Source: Pseudanabaena mucicola FACHB-723 (GTDB taxonomy: Bacteria > Cyanobacteriota > Cyanobacteriia > Pseudanabaenales > Pseudanabaenaceae). Taken from it: a DNA stretch of 64,000 nucleotides. The translations under genes and the position numbers were made by a program. The stretch is taken from positions 58,416 to 122,415 of the forward strand of contig NZ_JACJQB010000008.1 of assembly GCF_014696385.1 (NCBI RefSeq), read 5' to 3'. Within the stretch, counting starts at the first letter, position 1. Each line of letters starts with the position of its first letter. A model generated the notes under the pieces. The model saw only the letters and a list, made by a program, of their open reading frames with translations. It was not told the origin of the DNA and searched no databases. Positions 15,484 to 25,456 of the stretch are shown here, one piece after another.

Positions 15484-17389
15484 AGTTACCCATCCTAACC
15501 AATTGCACGGTCTAACGATCTCGCAATTGGAAGCGATCGCCAAGGAAATTCGGCAAAAACATTTAGAAACCATTGCTGCTACAGGTGGTCATTTAGGCCC
15601 TGGGCTAGGCGTAGTGGAATTGACACTTGCTTTATACCAAACCCTTGATTTAGATCGCGATAAGGTCGTTTGGGACGTAGGGCATCAGGCTTATCCTCAC
15701 AAGTTGATCACAGGGCGCTACAAAAATTTCCATACTTTACGTCAAAAGGATGGGATTGCAGGTTATCTCAATCGTCGTGAAAGTGAATTCGACCATTTTG
15801 GTGCTGGACACGCATCAACTAGCATTTCTGCTGCTCTTGGTATGGCGATCGCCCGTGATTTGCAAGGTGAAAATTATAAAACTGTAGCAATTATTGGTGA
15901 TGGTTCATTGACGGGCGGAATGGCTCTCGAAGCAATTAACCATGCAGGACATCTTCCCAAAACTAATTTATTGGTTGTCCTTAATGACAATGAAATGTCG
16001 ATTTCAGCCAATGTGGGCGCGATTCCTCGCTATTTGAACAAAATGCGCCTCAGTCCACCGATGAAATTTATCACTAACAACCTAGAGGGACAAATCCGCA
16101 ATATTCCCTTTGTTGGCGAACAAATCAGTCCTGAAATCGAGCGAATCAAAGACAATCTCAAGATTGTGACGATGGTACAAAATAAGGTGGGTGCTGTTTT
16201 TGAAGAACTCGGCTTCACGTACATTGGCCCCGTCGATGGTCACAATCTCAAGGAATTGATTGACACTTTTAAAATGGCGCATACGCTAACTGGCCCCGTC
16301 ATGGTTCACGTTAGTACCACGAAGGGTAAGGGCTATAGCTATGCTGAAGCTGATCGCGTTGGCTACCATGCTCAAAACTCCTTTGATCTCGCTACAGGCA
16401 AGGCGAAACCCTCCACCTCTAGTAAGCCCAAACCTCCCAGCTATTCCAAAGTTTTTGCGGATACGCTGATCAAACTTGCCGAACATGACAAACGCATCGT
16501 CGCGATTACGGCGGCAATGTCCACAGGTACAGGACTAGATAAATTTCAAGCGGCATTGCCCAATCAATTTGTCGATGTTGGTATTGCCGAACAGCACGCC
16601 CTCACCCTTGCCGCAGGTATGGCTTGTGAAGGAATGCGCCCCGTTGCGGCTATTTATTCCACTTTCCTGCAACGTGGTTTTGACCAAATCATCCATGATA
16701 TCTGTATCCAAGATTTACCTGTGTTCCTCTGTCTAGATCGTGCAGGTATAGTTGGTGCTGATGGCCCTACCCACCAAGGTATGTATGATATCGCCTATCT
16801 GCGCTGTATTCCCAATATGGTGCTGATGGCTCCTAAGGACGAAGCGGAAATGCAGAATATGATTGTTACTGGCTTGACTCACGCTGGTCCCATTGCCATG
16901 CGTTATCCTCGTGGTAATGGTGTGGGTGCACCATTACAGGATGAAGATATAGAGCCATTACCAATCGGTAAAGCCGAAGTATTACGTGAAGGTAATGATG
17001 TGTTGCTCTTGGCATACGGCTCTATGGTGTACCCTTCGCTACAGGTTGCAGAACTTCTCAATGAGCATGGCGTTAGTGCCACTGTCGTTAATGCAAGGTT
17101 TGCAAAACCCTTAGATACTGAGCTGATTGTTCCCCTTGCCCAAAAAATTGGCAAAGTAGTTACAGTCGAGGAAGGTTGCTTGATGGGTGGTTTTGGTAGT
17201 GCGGTTCTCGAAGCTTTAAGTGATGAAAGTGTTATGGTTCCTGTTTGTAGAATTGGAGTTCCTGACATGCTTGTTGAACATGCTTCACCTGAGCAGTCTT
17301 TCAATGCTCTGGGTTTATCCAGTGGGCAGATTTGCGATCGCATTCTGAATCAGTTTGCTTTTAGCAAACAAACTGCGGTTAGTAACTAA
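15470..17389 (+). CDS. dxs: 1-deoxy-D-xylulose-5-phosphate synthase
   Basis: A 639-residue, full-length thiamine-diphosphate enzyme. It condenses pyruvate and glyceraldehyde 3-phosphate in the first step of the MEP isoprenoid pathway. Visible features are the catalytic histidine in [13 protein letters not shown], the ThDP/Mg motif [21 protein letters not shown], the pyrimidine-domain glutamate region [18 protein letters not shown], and [15 protein letters not shown]. The start [16 protein letters not shown] matches cyanobacterial Dxs. It ends at a strong bidirectional terminator. Confidence 0.97.
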   Translation: MRLSEVTHPNQLHGLTISQLEAIAKEIRQKHLETIAATGGHLGPGLGVVELTLALYQTLDLDRDKVVWDVGHQAYPHKLITGRYKNFHTLRQKDGIAGYLNRRESEFDHFGAGHASTSISAALGMAIARDLQGENYKTVAIIGDGSLTGGMALEAINHAGHLPKTNLLVVLNDNEMSISANVGAIPRYLNKMRLSPPMKFITNNLEGQIRNIPFVGEQISPEIERIKDNLKIVTMVQNKVGAVFEELGFTYIGPVDGHNLKELIDTFKMAHTLTGPVMVHVSTTKGKGYSYAEADRVGYHAQNSFDLATGKAKPSTSSKPKPPSYSKVFADTLIKLAEHDKRIVAITAAMSTGTGLDKFQAALPNQFVDVGIAEQHALTLAAGMACEGMRPVAAIYSTFLQRGFDQIIHDICIQDLPVFLCLDRAGIVGADGPTHQGMYDIAYLRCIPNMVLMAPKDEAEMQNMIVTGLTHAGPIAMRYPRGNGVGAPLQDEDIEPLPIGKAEVLREGNDVLLLAYGSMVYPSLQVAELLNEHGVSATVVNARFAKPLDTELIVPLAQKIGKVVTVEEGCLMGGFGSAVLEALSDESVMVPVCRIGVPDMLVEHASPEQSFNALGLSSGQICDRILNQFAFSKQTAVSN

Positions 17390-17427
17390 ATAAAAAAGGC
17401 GGCGTAACACGCCGCCTTTTTTATTTA
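17387..17427. terminator. Bidirectional terminator after dxs
   Basis: Perfect 19-base arms (TAAATAAAAAAGGCGGCGT and its complement) with a short AAC loop. The dxs stop codon is at its left edge. It is shared with the convergent membrane-protein gene. Confidence 0.85.
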
Positions 17428-17435
17428 GGAATTGT

Positions 17436-17825
17436 TTAAGACGAAGGAACAGACCTAAAATCAAATCTTCTTAAAATTCTTATTAAAATTCTTAAATAAT
17501 CAATCTCAACTTGATTGACTTTGAACCAAACTGCGATCGCATTAATTGCTAAACAAGTAATACCCAAGAACATCAAAATAAATGTGGGAGCCATGACCAC
17601 GCCCACCACAAACCAGCTAATCACGTGGGAAATCATCAGCAATGCATAGATCGTGGCAATAGTGCTGATTGTAAAAACTTGGAGGGATGATCTTCTTAAG
17701 AGCGTAAATAATATTGTTTGTGAAGTGGCGATTAGGTTTGCAGGTACGAGGAATGCACAGATTGCTAGGCAATGCGATCGCGAAAAATCACCTAGCGAGT
17801 TTCCCAAACAATGCAAGTCAAACAT
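17436..17825 (-). CDS. Hypothetical membrane protein
   Basis: A 129-residue protein that I do not recognise. Three hydrophobic segments are seen at about 20-45 (CAFLVPANLIATSQTILFTLL), 52-75 (FTISTIATIYALLMISHVISW) and 76-102 (VVGVVMAPTFILMFLGITCLAINAIAVW). A basic tail follows (RILIRILRRFDFRSV). The coding strand is supported by the downstream terminator and by hydrophobicity, not by homology. It could be a small inner-membrane protein of unknown role. Confidence 0.55.
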   Translation of the reverse strand: MFDLHCLGNSLGDFSRSHCLAICAFLVPANLIATSQTILFTLLRRSSLQVFTISTIATIYALLMISHVISWFVVGVVMAPTFILMFLGITCLAINAIAVWFKVNQVEIDYLRILIRILRRFDFRSVPSS

Positions 17826-17956
17826 TCAATTAATCCTTATCAACTTCTTAATCATGGATTGACAAATCCATGGTTACGATTCCTCTCAAGCTATCATAAT
17901 CACAGCATTTCCTGAGTATTTGTTACTAATCTCAATACAGGTAAAAACGAAACCTC

Positions 17957-18017
17957 AAGCCCTGTGGCGCACATGCAGCGTGCGCCACAGGGCTTAAGAT
18001 TTCGGATAAGCTACTTA
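17957..18017. repeat. Family 2 palindromic repeat, copy 2 (right half with AGCTACTTA end)
   Basis: A perfect 16-base stem (AAGCCCTGTGGCGCAC 17957-17972 / GTGCGCCACAGGGCTT 17980-17995) is followed by AGCTACTTA (18009-18017), the same inverted end as the copy at 10168-10254. The stop codon of the FIST gene (18015-18017, minus strand) lies inside this end. The TAAGTAGCT left end is not recognisable. Confidence 0.5.
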
Positions 18018-19226
18018 TGAGTTCTTTGCTCTAAAGATGCCAAAAACTGAAGTATAACCGTGCAGAAATGTTGTGCCTCCAACAGGCCCAATTTCCCCAG
18101 AGCAGAAAAAGCCTCCCAATGGTATTAGCCCTAAGTGCTTTTGCAATAGACTCGAATCAAAGTTGGGATGGTTGTAAAGCCTCTCGCCACGTCCCATACA
18201 GGAAAACATTAAGGCTGCTGAAGGCGATACATTCGGAGCCTCTAAGCTCATCTGATTAGTGTAGTTAACTAAGGCTTCTTCCAGATCTGTGGCTGAAGCT
18301 TTACCATCACGCAAATGTAATTGAATTCTCTGTCCAGGACGCATCCGATCGCCAACGGCAATCGCCCCAGAACGAGGATCAACACCAATGATATTACGGA
18401 TTAAAAAATCACCCTGCGACGGATCTGCCTTAAATTCATTCATCACCACCCCAATGAATAGTGAATGCTGGGCAAGTTCGCGATCGCTAGGGCTAAGGTC
18501 ACTCACCGTATCTTGCAATAAACTTAGGGGAGCTTTGCCCTCCAGACCCAAAATCAAATTGCGTTCACATTCAGAAACTTGTAGAACTTTACCAATTGGG
18601 CGACATCCTTGGGCAACCACAGGATCAATTGTGATGTCTCCCCAAAGCGCTGCACCTAGTAGCCCTGTACGGTAAAGCTTATATTCTCCTTCTTGATGGA
18701 AGCAAAATAATGCATTAGCACCCATGCCACCACTGCTTGCCAATCCACCCACCTTCACCGCATTGGGGTAGGCAAAATCTAGTCCCTGAATTAAGTCGTT
18801 AATCGGAAAGGAGAATGGATCGCCAACTAAAACAAAGTTAGGTGCGCTGGATGGGTCAACTTTAGTAATTTCTTCCCAACGATCAGGAGGACTATCAAGA
18901 TCTGGCAACTGATCGTCATCAAGGTGAAATATCTTGACTTCAGCGTTAGGTAGGTGTCCGATTAAAAGTGCGATCGCAGGCTTATCTTCAAACTCTTGCC
19001 CATTGCCAACAATACCGCCACCAGAGCAACCAATTAATTTCTTGATTGGCAATTTATCTGCTAGCAGAGGTAATAGGCGCGGATAGTCGCTGGCGAAGGC
19101 AGTAGACACAAATAAAAAACCCAGATCAAGCGATTTGTCACCCAACAGTGAAAACACTTGCTGTGATATATCTTGTATCGCAGCTTCTAAAGATATTTTC
19201 GTCGAGAGACTAGTAACCCACTTCAT
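18015..19226 (-). CDS. FIST N- and C-terminal domain sensory protein
   Basis: About 403 residues from the ATG at 19226 (MKWVTSLSTK). The FIST_N part has LGFLFVSTAFASDYPRLLPLL, KLIGCSGGGIVG and FVLVGDPFSFPI. The FIST_C part has the closing ALMFSCMGRGERLY ... LGLIPLGGFFCSGEIGPVGGTTFLHGYTSVFGIF, which is highly typical. FIST domains are predicted small-ligand sensors, perhaps for amino acids, usually fused to or encoded near signalling proteins. Here the protein stands alone. The stop codon falls in a mobile-like repeat end, so the C-terminus may have been shaped by repeat insertion. Confidence 0.9.
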   Translation of the reverse strand: MKWVTSLSTKISLEAAIQDISQQVFSLLGDKSLDLGFLFVSTAFASDYPRLLPLLADKLPIKKLIGCSGGGIVGNGQEFEDKPAIALLIGHLPNAEVKIFHLDDDQLPDLDSPPDRWEEITKVDPSSAPNFVLVGDPFSFPINDLIQGLDFAYPNAVKVGGLASSGGMGANALFCFHQEGEYKLYRTGLLGAALWGDITIDPVVAQGCRPIGKVLQVSECERNLILGLEGKAPLSLLQDTVSDLSPSDRELAQHSLFIGVVMNEFKADPSQGDFLIRNIIGVDPRSGAIAVGDRMRPGQRIQLHLRDGKASATDLEEALVNYTNQMSLEAPNVSPSAALMFSCMGRGERLYNHPNFDSSLLQKHLGLIPLGGFFCSGEIGPVGGTTFLHGYTSVFGIFRAKNS

Positions 19227-19708
19227 ATACCTAGCCACAGATCAAGTTCACTTCCGCACATTTCTTTAATAAATAATTTGCAAAGCTTTCGGATAAACCC
19301 CAATCTTGAATTCTGATGATTCTAAAGATCCAAGATATTTGAGCTTATTATTTAAGCATAGTATTTAAGCTTACCCTGCAAAGACTTAATTCCGACATTT
19401 TTTATGGGTTGATTACGGTCAAAATTTACCAAAACTGTCTTTTAAGTAGCTCAGGATAGTTAAAAAACAAAAACAAATCTTGAGTTACTCGCTTAGCGAG
19501 CGACTCAATCTGCTGAATGAGCTATTTATCGGCACTAGTTTTTACAAATTTGGGCATTCAAAACTTGGTGAGACGCTGAAAGCACAGTAAAATAATTTCG
19601 GTAACTGCCCAAGGGATAGGTTGCCAAGTTTAAGTTATATATAGTTTACAAACTTTACAAATACGTTACCGATACATTTATTAAAGACAAGTTAACGGAG
19701 AAAACAAC
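19227..19708. other. 482-base intergenic region upstream of apcF
   Basis: No ORF of note. It contains a family 2 repeat (listed separately) and a long AT-rich leader before apcF with GGAG at 19697-19700. Promoters for the divergent FIST gene and apcF are expected, but I cannot point to a convincing -35/-10 pair. Confidence 0.4.
19443..19528. repeat. Family 2 palindromic repeat, copy 3
   Basis: TAAGTAGCTC (19443-19452) and GAGCTATTTA (19519-19528) form imperfect inverted ends around a hairpin (TTGAGTTACTCGCT / AGCGAGCGACTCAA, about 19479-19508). The spacing and end sequence match the copy at 10168-10254, but the hairpin sequence is unrelated, so the ends are conserved while the core varies. 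Confidence 0.55.
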
Positions 19709-20206
19709 ATGCAAGATGCAATTACCAGCCTGATCGGAGCTTATGATGCAACTGGTAAATACTTTGATCGCGATGCATTGGATACCCTCAAATCCTATTT
19801 TGCTACGGGGAACGCTCGCCTAGCTGCCTCTTCTGCCATTACTGCAAATGCAGCGTCGATTGTACGTAAAGCTGGCTCACAATTATTTGAAGAAGTGCCA
19901 GACTTGATCCGTCCAGGTGGCAATGCCTATACAACGCGCCGTTTTGCAGCTTGCTTGCGTGACATGGACTACTACCTCCGTTATGCCTCCTATGCTCTAG
20001 TTGCTGGTAATAACGATGTGCTTGATGAGAGAGTATTGCAAGGTTTGCGTGATACTTACAACTCCTTAGGCGTACCCATTGGTCCAACCGTACAGGGTAT
20101 TCAGATTATGAAGCAATTGGTATTTGAACTGGTTGGTGACTCTGCGGATTGGCTAGCTGCACCCTTTGACTATATGAGCCGCGAACTTAGCGAAAAAAAT
20201 ATTTAA
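19709..20206 (+). CDS. apcF: Allophycocyanin beta-18 subunit of the phycobilisome core
   Basis: A 165-residue phycobiliprotein of the globin-like fold. It takes part in the core cylinders that pass energy to photosystem II, as a minor terminal-emitter-associated beta subunit. The chromophore-binding cysteine lies in [21 protein letters not shown]. The conserved [31 protein letters not shown] block and the [23 protein letters not shown] segment match ApcF rather than ApcB. The C-terminal [12 protein letters not shown] also fits ApcF. GGAG precedes the ATG by 8 bases. It is monocistronic, as apcF usually is. Confidence 0.93.
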   Translation: MQDAITSLIGAYDATGKYFDRDALDTLKSYFATGNARLAASSAITANAASIVRKAGSQLFEEVPDLIRPGGNAYTTRRFAACLRDMDYYLRYASYALVAGNNDVLDERVLQGLRDTYNSLGVPIGPTVQGIQIMKQLVFELVGDSADWLAAPFDYMSRELSEKNI

Positions 20207-20265
20207 AAGTAATTTCTCCCCCTGTAGTGGATGAAATTATTTTTGCGATCGCAAGATCAAAAAAA

Positions 20266-20303
20266 TGTCAAAAAGGGGCGTGCCAAGCACACCTCTTTTT
20301 TTT
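20266..20303 (+). terminator. Probable terminator after apcF
   Basis: An imperfect stem AGGGGCGTGC / GCACACCTCT with G-T pairs, flanked by A and T runs, lies about 65 bases after the apcF stop and before fba. Confidence 0.5.
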
Positions 20304-20382
20304 GATTAATTTAAGTCTTCAAAATGATTTAAGATTGTTCATAGTCGAACAAGCTCGATTTTGTCTAGGAGAGATTTTATAT

Positions 20383-21462
20383 ATGGCTTTAGTACCAATG
20401 CGTTTGCTGCTCGATCACGCAGCTGAAAACGGATACGGCATTCCTGCATTTAACGTCAACAACATGGAGCAGATCCAGTCGATTATGCAGGCTGCTAATG
20501 AAACCAACAGCCCCGTAATTTTGCAAGCCTCTCGTGGCGCACGCAACTACGCAGGCGAAAATTTCCTACGTCACTTAATTTTGGCTGCTGCGGAAACCTA
20601 TCCTCATCTCCCCATCGTGATGCACCAAGATCACGGTAATGCTCCTTCAACTTGCTTCTCGGCAATCCAAAATGGCTTTACTAGCGTCATGATGGATGGC
20701 TCCCTAGAAGCTGATGCTAAGACCCCTGCGAGCTATGAGTACAACGTGGAAGTTACTTCTAAGGTTGTCGAAGTTGCTCATGCTTTCGGCGCAAGCGTTG
20801 AAGGTGAACTAGGTTGCTTAGGTTCTCTCGAAACTGGTAAGGGCGAAGCTGAAGACGGTCATGGTTTTGAAGGTGCTTTAGATCATTCTCAACTCTTAAC
20901 AGATCCTGACGAAGCTGCTGACTTTGTTGAGCGCACTCAAGTAGACGCTCTAGCCGTTGCGATCGGTACTAGCCACGGTGCTTACAAATTTACTCGCAAG
21001 CCTACTGGCGAAATCCTTGCCATCAGCCGCATCGAAGAAATTCATAACCGCTTACCTAACACTCACCTTGTCATGCATGGCTCTTCTTCAGTTCCTGAAG
21101 ATTTGCTTGCGATGATCAACGAGTTTGGTGGCGCAATTCCTGAAACCTATGGTGTACCTGTTGAAGAAATTCAAAAGGGCATCAAGTGTGGTGTTCGTAA
21201 GGTCAATATTGACACCGACTGCCGCTTGGCAATCACTGCTGCGGTGCGTGAAGCTTTGGCTAAAGCTCCTAAGGAATTCGATCCTCGTCATTTCTTGAAG
21301 CCATCGATCAAATACATGCAAAAGGTATGTGCTGACCGCTACATTCAATTTGAAGCTGCTGGTCAAGCTAGCAAAATCAAGCAAGTTAGTATCTATGATT
21401 TTGTTGGTAAGTATGCTAAGGGCGAATTGAAGCAAGTTAGCCGTGCTGCTGTTAAGGCTTAG
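20383..21462 (+). CDS. fba: Fructose-1,6-bisphosphate aldolase, class II
   Basis: 359 residues from the ATG at 20383, which has AGGAGAG at 20367-20373; the frame extends 52 codons upstream through the apcF terminator and is not expected to be translated there. This zinc-dependent aldolase works in the Calvin cycle, gluconeogenesis and glycolysis. Zinc and substrate motifs are seen: [53 protein letters not shown] and [13 protein letters not shown]. Cyanobacteria use this class IIB type as the main aldolase. Confidence 0.96.
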   Translation: MALVPMRLLLDHAAENGYGIPAFNVNNMEQIQSIMQAANETNSPVILQASRGARNYAGENFLRHLILAAAETYPHLPIVMHQDHGNAPSTCFSAIQNGFTSVMMDGSLEADAKTPASYEYNVEVTSKVVEVAHAFGASVEGELGCLGSLETGKGEAEDGHGFEGALDHSQLLTDPDEAADFVERTQVDALAVAIGTSHGAYKFTRKPTGEILAISRIEEIHNRLPNTHLVMHGSSSVPEDLLAMINEFGGAIPETYGVPVEEIQKGIKCGVRKVNIDTDCRLAITAAVREALAKAPKEFDPRHFLKPSIKYMQKVCADRYIQFEAAGQASKIKQVSIYDFVGKYAKGELKQVSRAAVKA

Positions 21463-21495
21463 TTGTTAATTATTCTTTAACTGCTTATAAATAAA

Positions 21496-21528
21496 ATAGA
21501 GGGAGTGCAATGCGCCCCCTCTATTTTT
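21496..21528 (+). terminator. Terminator of fba
   Basis: ATAGAGGG (21496-21503) pairs with CCCTCTAT (21517-21524), followed by a T6 run. An in-frame ATG at 21510 of the next gene lies within its loop, which argues against that start. Confidence 0.8.
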
Positions 21529-21548
21529 TATCAACACAATTACTTGGC

Positions 21549-22697
21549 ATGGAAAAAAAGCGAATTTTATTTGTAAGTTACACGGCAGTCTTAGGAGGGG
21601 GTGAGCTTTGCTTAATCGATTTTGCCCATGCCTATCGTGATACAAGTGAGGTGGTGTTGCTGACCGATGGTGCGCTTAAACAGCGTCTTGAACAGGAGGG
21701 AGTAAAGGTTGAGGTTTTGCAATCGTCACGGTCATTGGCTGAGGTTAAAGTATCGAGTGGGCTAGCATCACTCAAATCCCTTGGAGAGTTATGGCGACTG
21801 GCCAAGCAAATTGCCAAAAAAAGTCAGAATTTTGATTTGATTCATGCCAACAATCAAAAGGGGTTTGTGGTATCTGCGATCGCAAGATTTATGGGTGGCG
21901 CACCTGTAGTTTGGCATCTGCACGATATTTTGACTGCTGATATCTTTAGCAAAACTAATCGGCGGATTGCGGTGACCTTAGCAAATTGGTGTGCGACTAG
22001 GGTGATTGTTAATTCTCAAGCTACTGCCGATGCGTTTATTGCTGCGGGAGGCAATATGAAGCTATTACGCACAGTCTATAACGGCTTTGCTAGCGAAAAG
22101 TTTGATTGCATTGAAGATAATCAATCGAGTCTGCGGGAGCAAATAGATATCCCCCGTGATTGTCGATTAGTGGGAATGTTTAGTCGATTGTCCTATTGGA
22201 AAGGTCAGCATATTTTACTAGAGGCTGTCAGTCAGCTTCCTGACGTACATGTGTTATTGGTGGGGGATGCTCTATTTGGTGAAGCTGAGTATACTGAAAA
22301 GCTAAAAAATATGGCAAATCAACCAAGCTTGCAGGGGCGCATCCATTGGCTCGGTTTCCGTCAAGATATTCCCGACCTTATGAAAGCTTGTGATGCGATT
22401 GTCCATTGTTCGACATCGCCTGAGCCCTTTGGCAGAGTGATCGTCGAGGCTCAGCTGGCTAAAAGAATTGCGATCGCAACTATTGGTGGTGGCACTAGTG
22501 AAATTGTTGATAACGGGATTACGGGTTTTTTAATTCCTCCCAATGATTCCGAAAAACTTGCAGAAGTAATCCAAAAAACTTTTAATGAGCCTCTCGTCAC
22601 CAAAAAAATTGTTGAAACTGCCTATCATCAAGCTCAAAGTAAGTTTTCAATCCCTTCGGTTTGTCAAGCCTTTGAAATGGCGATCGCAGGAATCTAA
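21549..22697 (+). CDS. Glycosyltransferase family 4 (GT-B fold)
   Basis: About 382 residues from the ATG at 21549. The N-terminal donor-side domain has ILFVSYTAVLGGGELCLIDFAHAY. The acceptor contact IHANNQKGFVVSAIARFMG and the HLHDIL segment follow. The C-terminal domain has the nucleotide-sugar motif GMFSRLSYWKGQHILLEAV and the EX7E-type region CSTSPEPFGRVIVEAQLAKR. It transfers a sugar from a nucleotide donor to cell-envelope polysaccharide or lipid; the substrate is unknown. It stands alone between fba and argB, not in a polysaccharide cluster. Confidence 0.88.
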   Translation: MEKKRILFVSYTAVLGGGELCLIDFAHAYRDTSEVVLLTDGALKQRLEQEGVKVEVLQSSRSLAEVKVSSGLASLKSLGELWRLAKQIAKKSQNFDLIHANNQKGFVVSAIARFMGGAPVVWHLHDILTADIFSKTNRRIAVTLANWCATRVIVNSQATADAFIAAGGNMKLLRTVYNGFASEKFDCIEDNQSSLREQIDIPRDCRLVGMFSRLSYWKGQHILLEAVSQLPDVHVLLVGDALFGEAEYTEKLKNMANQPSLQGRIHWLGFRQDIPDLMKACDAIVHCSTSPEPFGRVIVEAQLAKRIAIATIGGGTSEIVDNGITGFLIPPNDSEKLAEVIQKTFNEPLVTKKIVETAYHQAQSKFSIPSVCQAFEMAIAGI

Positions 22698-22813
22698 TAG
22701 CCCTAGTTTCATAAAAGTCATTAAATAATGACAAGTTACCTGCTCCCTTTATTGAATAGGACAACTGAAGTTGTAAGGTTATTAGGATATTTCAAGATTA
22801 GTTGAGGCGTTAA

Positions 22814-23683
22814 ATGCTAACAGATAGCGATCGCGTTCAGGTTTTAAGCGAAGCATTGCCTTATATGCAGCAATTTGCAGGGCGAACTGTCGTAGTTAAA
22901 TACGGTGGGGCGGCAATGAAAGAAGAAAGTTTGCGACAGGACGTGATTCGCGATGTCGTCACCATGTCATTTATGGGACTACGTCCTGTGCTGGTCCACG
23001 GTGGCGGGCCAGAAATTAATACATGGTTAGCCAAACTCAATATTGAACCTCAATTTATTAACGGCTTGCGCGTCACCGACGCTGCCACTATGGAAGTTGT
23101 GGAAATGGTGTTAGTCGGTCGCGTCAATAAACAAATCGTCGAGATGATTAATCTTGCTGGTGGCTCAGCAGTTGGTTTATGCGGCAAAGATGGTAACTTG
23201 ATTCGCGCTCGCCCTCAAGGTAATGATGCGATCGGTTTTGTGGGCGAAGTTAGTGGTATCAATATCGGTTTATTATCTACACTCCTTGAAGCTGGGCATA
23301 TTCCTGTCGTATCCAGTGTTGCTACCGACGAAACGGGGCAGTCTTATAACATCAATGCCGATACTGTTGCTGGTGAACTAGCGGCAGCCTTAGGTGCTGA
23401 GAAGTTAATTCTACTCACTGACATTGCTGGTATTTTGCATGATTACAAAGACCCTAGCACTCTATATCGCAGCCTGACGATTGGTAAAGCTAGAGATTTA
23501 ATTCGTGACAATGTTGTTAGCGGTGGGATGATTCCCAAGGTGCAATGTTGTGTGCGATCGCTAGCACAAGGCGTAAAAGCCGCTCATATTGTCGATGGTC
23601 GTGTTCCCCATTCACTGCTTCTAGAGATTTTTACCAATAGCGGCGTTGGTTCAATGATTGTCGCCTCAGAAACTGCCCTCTAA
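22814..23683 (+). CDS. argB: Acetylglutamate kinase
   Basis: A 289-residue amino acid kinase family enzyme. It phosphorylates N-acetylglutamate in arginine biosynthesis and in cyanobacteria is the target of PII (GlnB). Motifs: [44 protein letters not shown], and [29 protein letters not shown]. The N-terminal helix [22 protein letters not shown] is of the arginine-sensitive hexameric type. GAGG (22804-22807) precedes the ATG by 6 bases. Confidence 0.96.
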   Translation: MLTDSDRVQVLSEALPYMQQFAGRTVVVKYGGAAMKEESLRQDVIRDVVTMSFMGLRPVLVHGGGPEINTWLAKLNIEPQFINGLRVTDAATMEVVEMVLVGRVNKQIVEMINLAGGSAVGLCGKDGNLIRARPQGNDAIGFVGEVSGINIGLLSTLLEAGHIPVVSSVATDETGQSYNINADTVAGELAAALGAEKLILLTDIAGILHDYKDPSTLYRSLTIGKARDLIRDNVVSGGMIPKVQCCVRSLAQGVKAAHIVDGRVPHSLLLEIFTNSGVGSMIVASETAL

Positions 23684-23755
23684 TACCAAATAAAGAAATG
23701 GCGTAGCCATTGCTTTATTTTCAAACCCATATTTTTTTAGTTTCAATTCACAAAT

Positions 23756-23794
23756 AAAAAGCGGCAGAAGTGATAAACACTTCTGCCGCTTTTT
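23756..23794. terminator. Bidirectional terminator between argB and the porin gene
   Basis: Perfect 17-base arms (AAAAAGCGGCAGAAGTG and its complement) with a 5-base ATAAA loop. A second weaker hairpin, AATGGCGTAGCCATT, lies at 23697-23711 nearer to argB. Confidence 0.85.
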
Positions 23795-23815
23795 ATTATC
23801 TATCTAGAGCAGTTT

Positions 23816-25456
23816 CTAGAATGAGAAGGTGGTGCGAATTACACCAACAGTTGCTGTGCCATTAGCACTTGCACTGTTTTGGTTGAACACAAAGAATACA
23901 CCAGGGGTGATGGTGATATTCTTGGAAACACGGAAGCGGTAAAGAGCTTCGAGGTGATAAGGGGTATTACCAATATTTAACGCATTTAGATCTTGACCTA
24001 CACCACCAAGAGTCAAATTGGTTGGTGTTAGCGGCTGACCAAAAATAACAGCGGCTAGATCACCATCGCTGAACAAATCTTTGCCAGAGAGAGCAGCTGC
24101 CCAGCTAGTAAGGGTTGAAGATGTATTAACGTTAGCCCCGTTAGCAAAAGTCCAAGAACCCCAAGTATTAAAGGTAAACTTCTTGGTGATGTCCCAAATT
24201 AAGCTACCTACAACTGTATCAGTCTTCAGACCAATACCAGCAGGAATCCCAACGCTATTATTATCCAAGTTCAGACCAGAGCCAAGGATTGAGGTAGCAG
24301 TGCTAGTTGTGTAAGCATTAGCATAGCCAACACCCAAAGTTAAAGCATCAGCAGGCTTGAACACAAACTGAGCTGCAATCTTAGTGTCTCCATTAGTTAC
24401 ACCACCAGCACCAGTTGCAAGACCAGCATTAGAAGCGCTGTAAGCAGCTTGGAAGTTTACCTTGTCAGAAAGCTTCCAGTCAAAACCAGCAACGGCTGGG
24501 TTCCCACTAGATGCAATACGAATCAATGGGCTGAATCGACCAAAGCGAGAGATTGTGCCTTGGCTATCGCTTTCAAGAGGGTTAAGAGGGTTGATAATGT
24601 CTTCTACAGCACCAATGGGAGCAACATAGGCTGTGAAAGCATCACCAACTGGGAATCTGTAATACAGACGATTGAGTTCAAATAGGTTCGTATTAGCGGC
24701 TGAAACGCCATCATAGGAAAGGCGAGTGCTGTTACTGCCAGCGAGGTTAGTAAAGCTGTTTGAATTGCTAGCTTGCAAGCGGGTTCTCAGCAAGTCCTTA
24801 CCAGTGAAGCTGGTGTCTAGGTTGAGACGAGCGCGATAGTTGAAAACAAGGTTGGTTCTATCAACAGTTGCTCCAGCAGGAGGGGTAACAATACCATCAG
24901 AACCAGCAGCTAGACCAAAGATTGCTTCGCCGCGTAGCTTAGTAGTGGTGGAGAATTGTTGAGCTTCGAGTTTTGCAACCTTCGCATCAAGGGCATCAAC
25001 ACGACCACGAAGGGTAGCTAGTTCGGCAGCAAACTCTTCTTGAAGCTTTTGCAAAGTAGCGAGGTCTTCTTGGGATACCTTGTCAGCAAGCCCAGCAGAG
25101 ATGATTTCATTGATTTTGTCTAAGCAAGCATTCAAGCCGGCAGCAAATTCGTAGCGGCTGGTGGCTTGGTTGCCACGGAAGGTGCTGTCAGGATAACCAG
25201 CGATACAACCGTAACGCTCTACCAAAGACTGCAAAGCAGTGAAAGCCCAATCAGTAGGACGAACATCGCTGAGTTGAGATACGGAAGTTACATTTTGAGC
25301 AACAGCAGAACGAGACAAGCTGTTGGTTGTGCCTACGGAGCGGATTACTTCAGAATCTTGAGAAGCTTGAGCATTTGCAGCACCACTAATCAGTGCAGAT
25401 GCGGCAACAGCCGCAGAGATAGCTACGCTGTAGCTTTTTTTAGAAAAATTAGACAT
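23816..25456 (-). CDS. SLH-domain outer-membrane porin (OprB-like)
   Basis: A 546-residue protein. Residues 1-29 form a signal peptide (AAVAASALISGAANAQA). An SLH domain spans about 62-117 (DVRPTDWAFTALQSLVERYGCIAGYP, TSRYEFAAGLNACLDKI) and binds pyruvylated peptidoglycan-linked polymer. A short coiled coil (LQEEFAAELATLRGRVDALDAKVAKLEAQ) leads to a beta-barrel that ends in VGVIRTTFSF with a terminal Phe. This is the standard major porin of cyanobacterial outer membranes, with reported roles in permeation of small inorganic ions and iron. The GAGGAAAGG ribosome site lies just before the ATG on the minus strand, fitting high expression. Confidence 0.93.
   Translation of the reverse strand: MSNFSKKSYSVAISAAVAASALISGAANAQASQDSEVIRSVGTTNSLSRSAVAQNVTSVSQLSDVRPTDWAFTALQSLVERYGCIAGYPDSTFRGNQATSRYEFAAGLNACLDKINEIISAGLADKVSQEDLATLQKLQEEFAAELATLRGRVDALDAKVAKLEAQQFSTTTKLRGEAIFGLAAGSDGIVTPPAGATVDRTNLVFNYRARLNLDTSFTGKDLLRTRLQASNSNSFTNLAGSNSTRLSYDGVSAANTNLFELNRLYYRFPVGDAFTAYVAPIGAVEDIINPLNPLESDSQGTISRFGRFSPLIRIASSGNPAVAGFDWKLSDKVNFQAAYSASNAGLATGAGGVTNGDTKIAAQFVFKPADALTLGVGYANAYTTSTATSILGSGLNLDNNSVGIPAGIGLKTDTVVGSLIWDITKKFTFNTWGSWTFANGANVNTSSTLTSWAAALSGKDLFSDGDLAAVIFGQPLTPTNLTLGGVGQDLNALNIGNTPYHLEALYRFRVSKNITITPGVFFVFNQNSASANGTATVGVIRTTFSF

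Noticed and set aside
16903..17343. A 146-codon minus-strand ORF inside dxs
   Set aside because: Antisense shadow of a certain gene; its protein is Ser/Thr-rich without family motifs.
20227..20382. N-terminal extension of fba
   Set aside because: It crosses the apcF terminator and lacks similarity; AGGAGAG points to the ATG at 20383.
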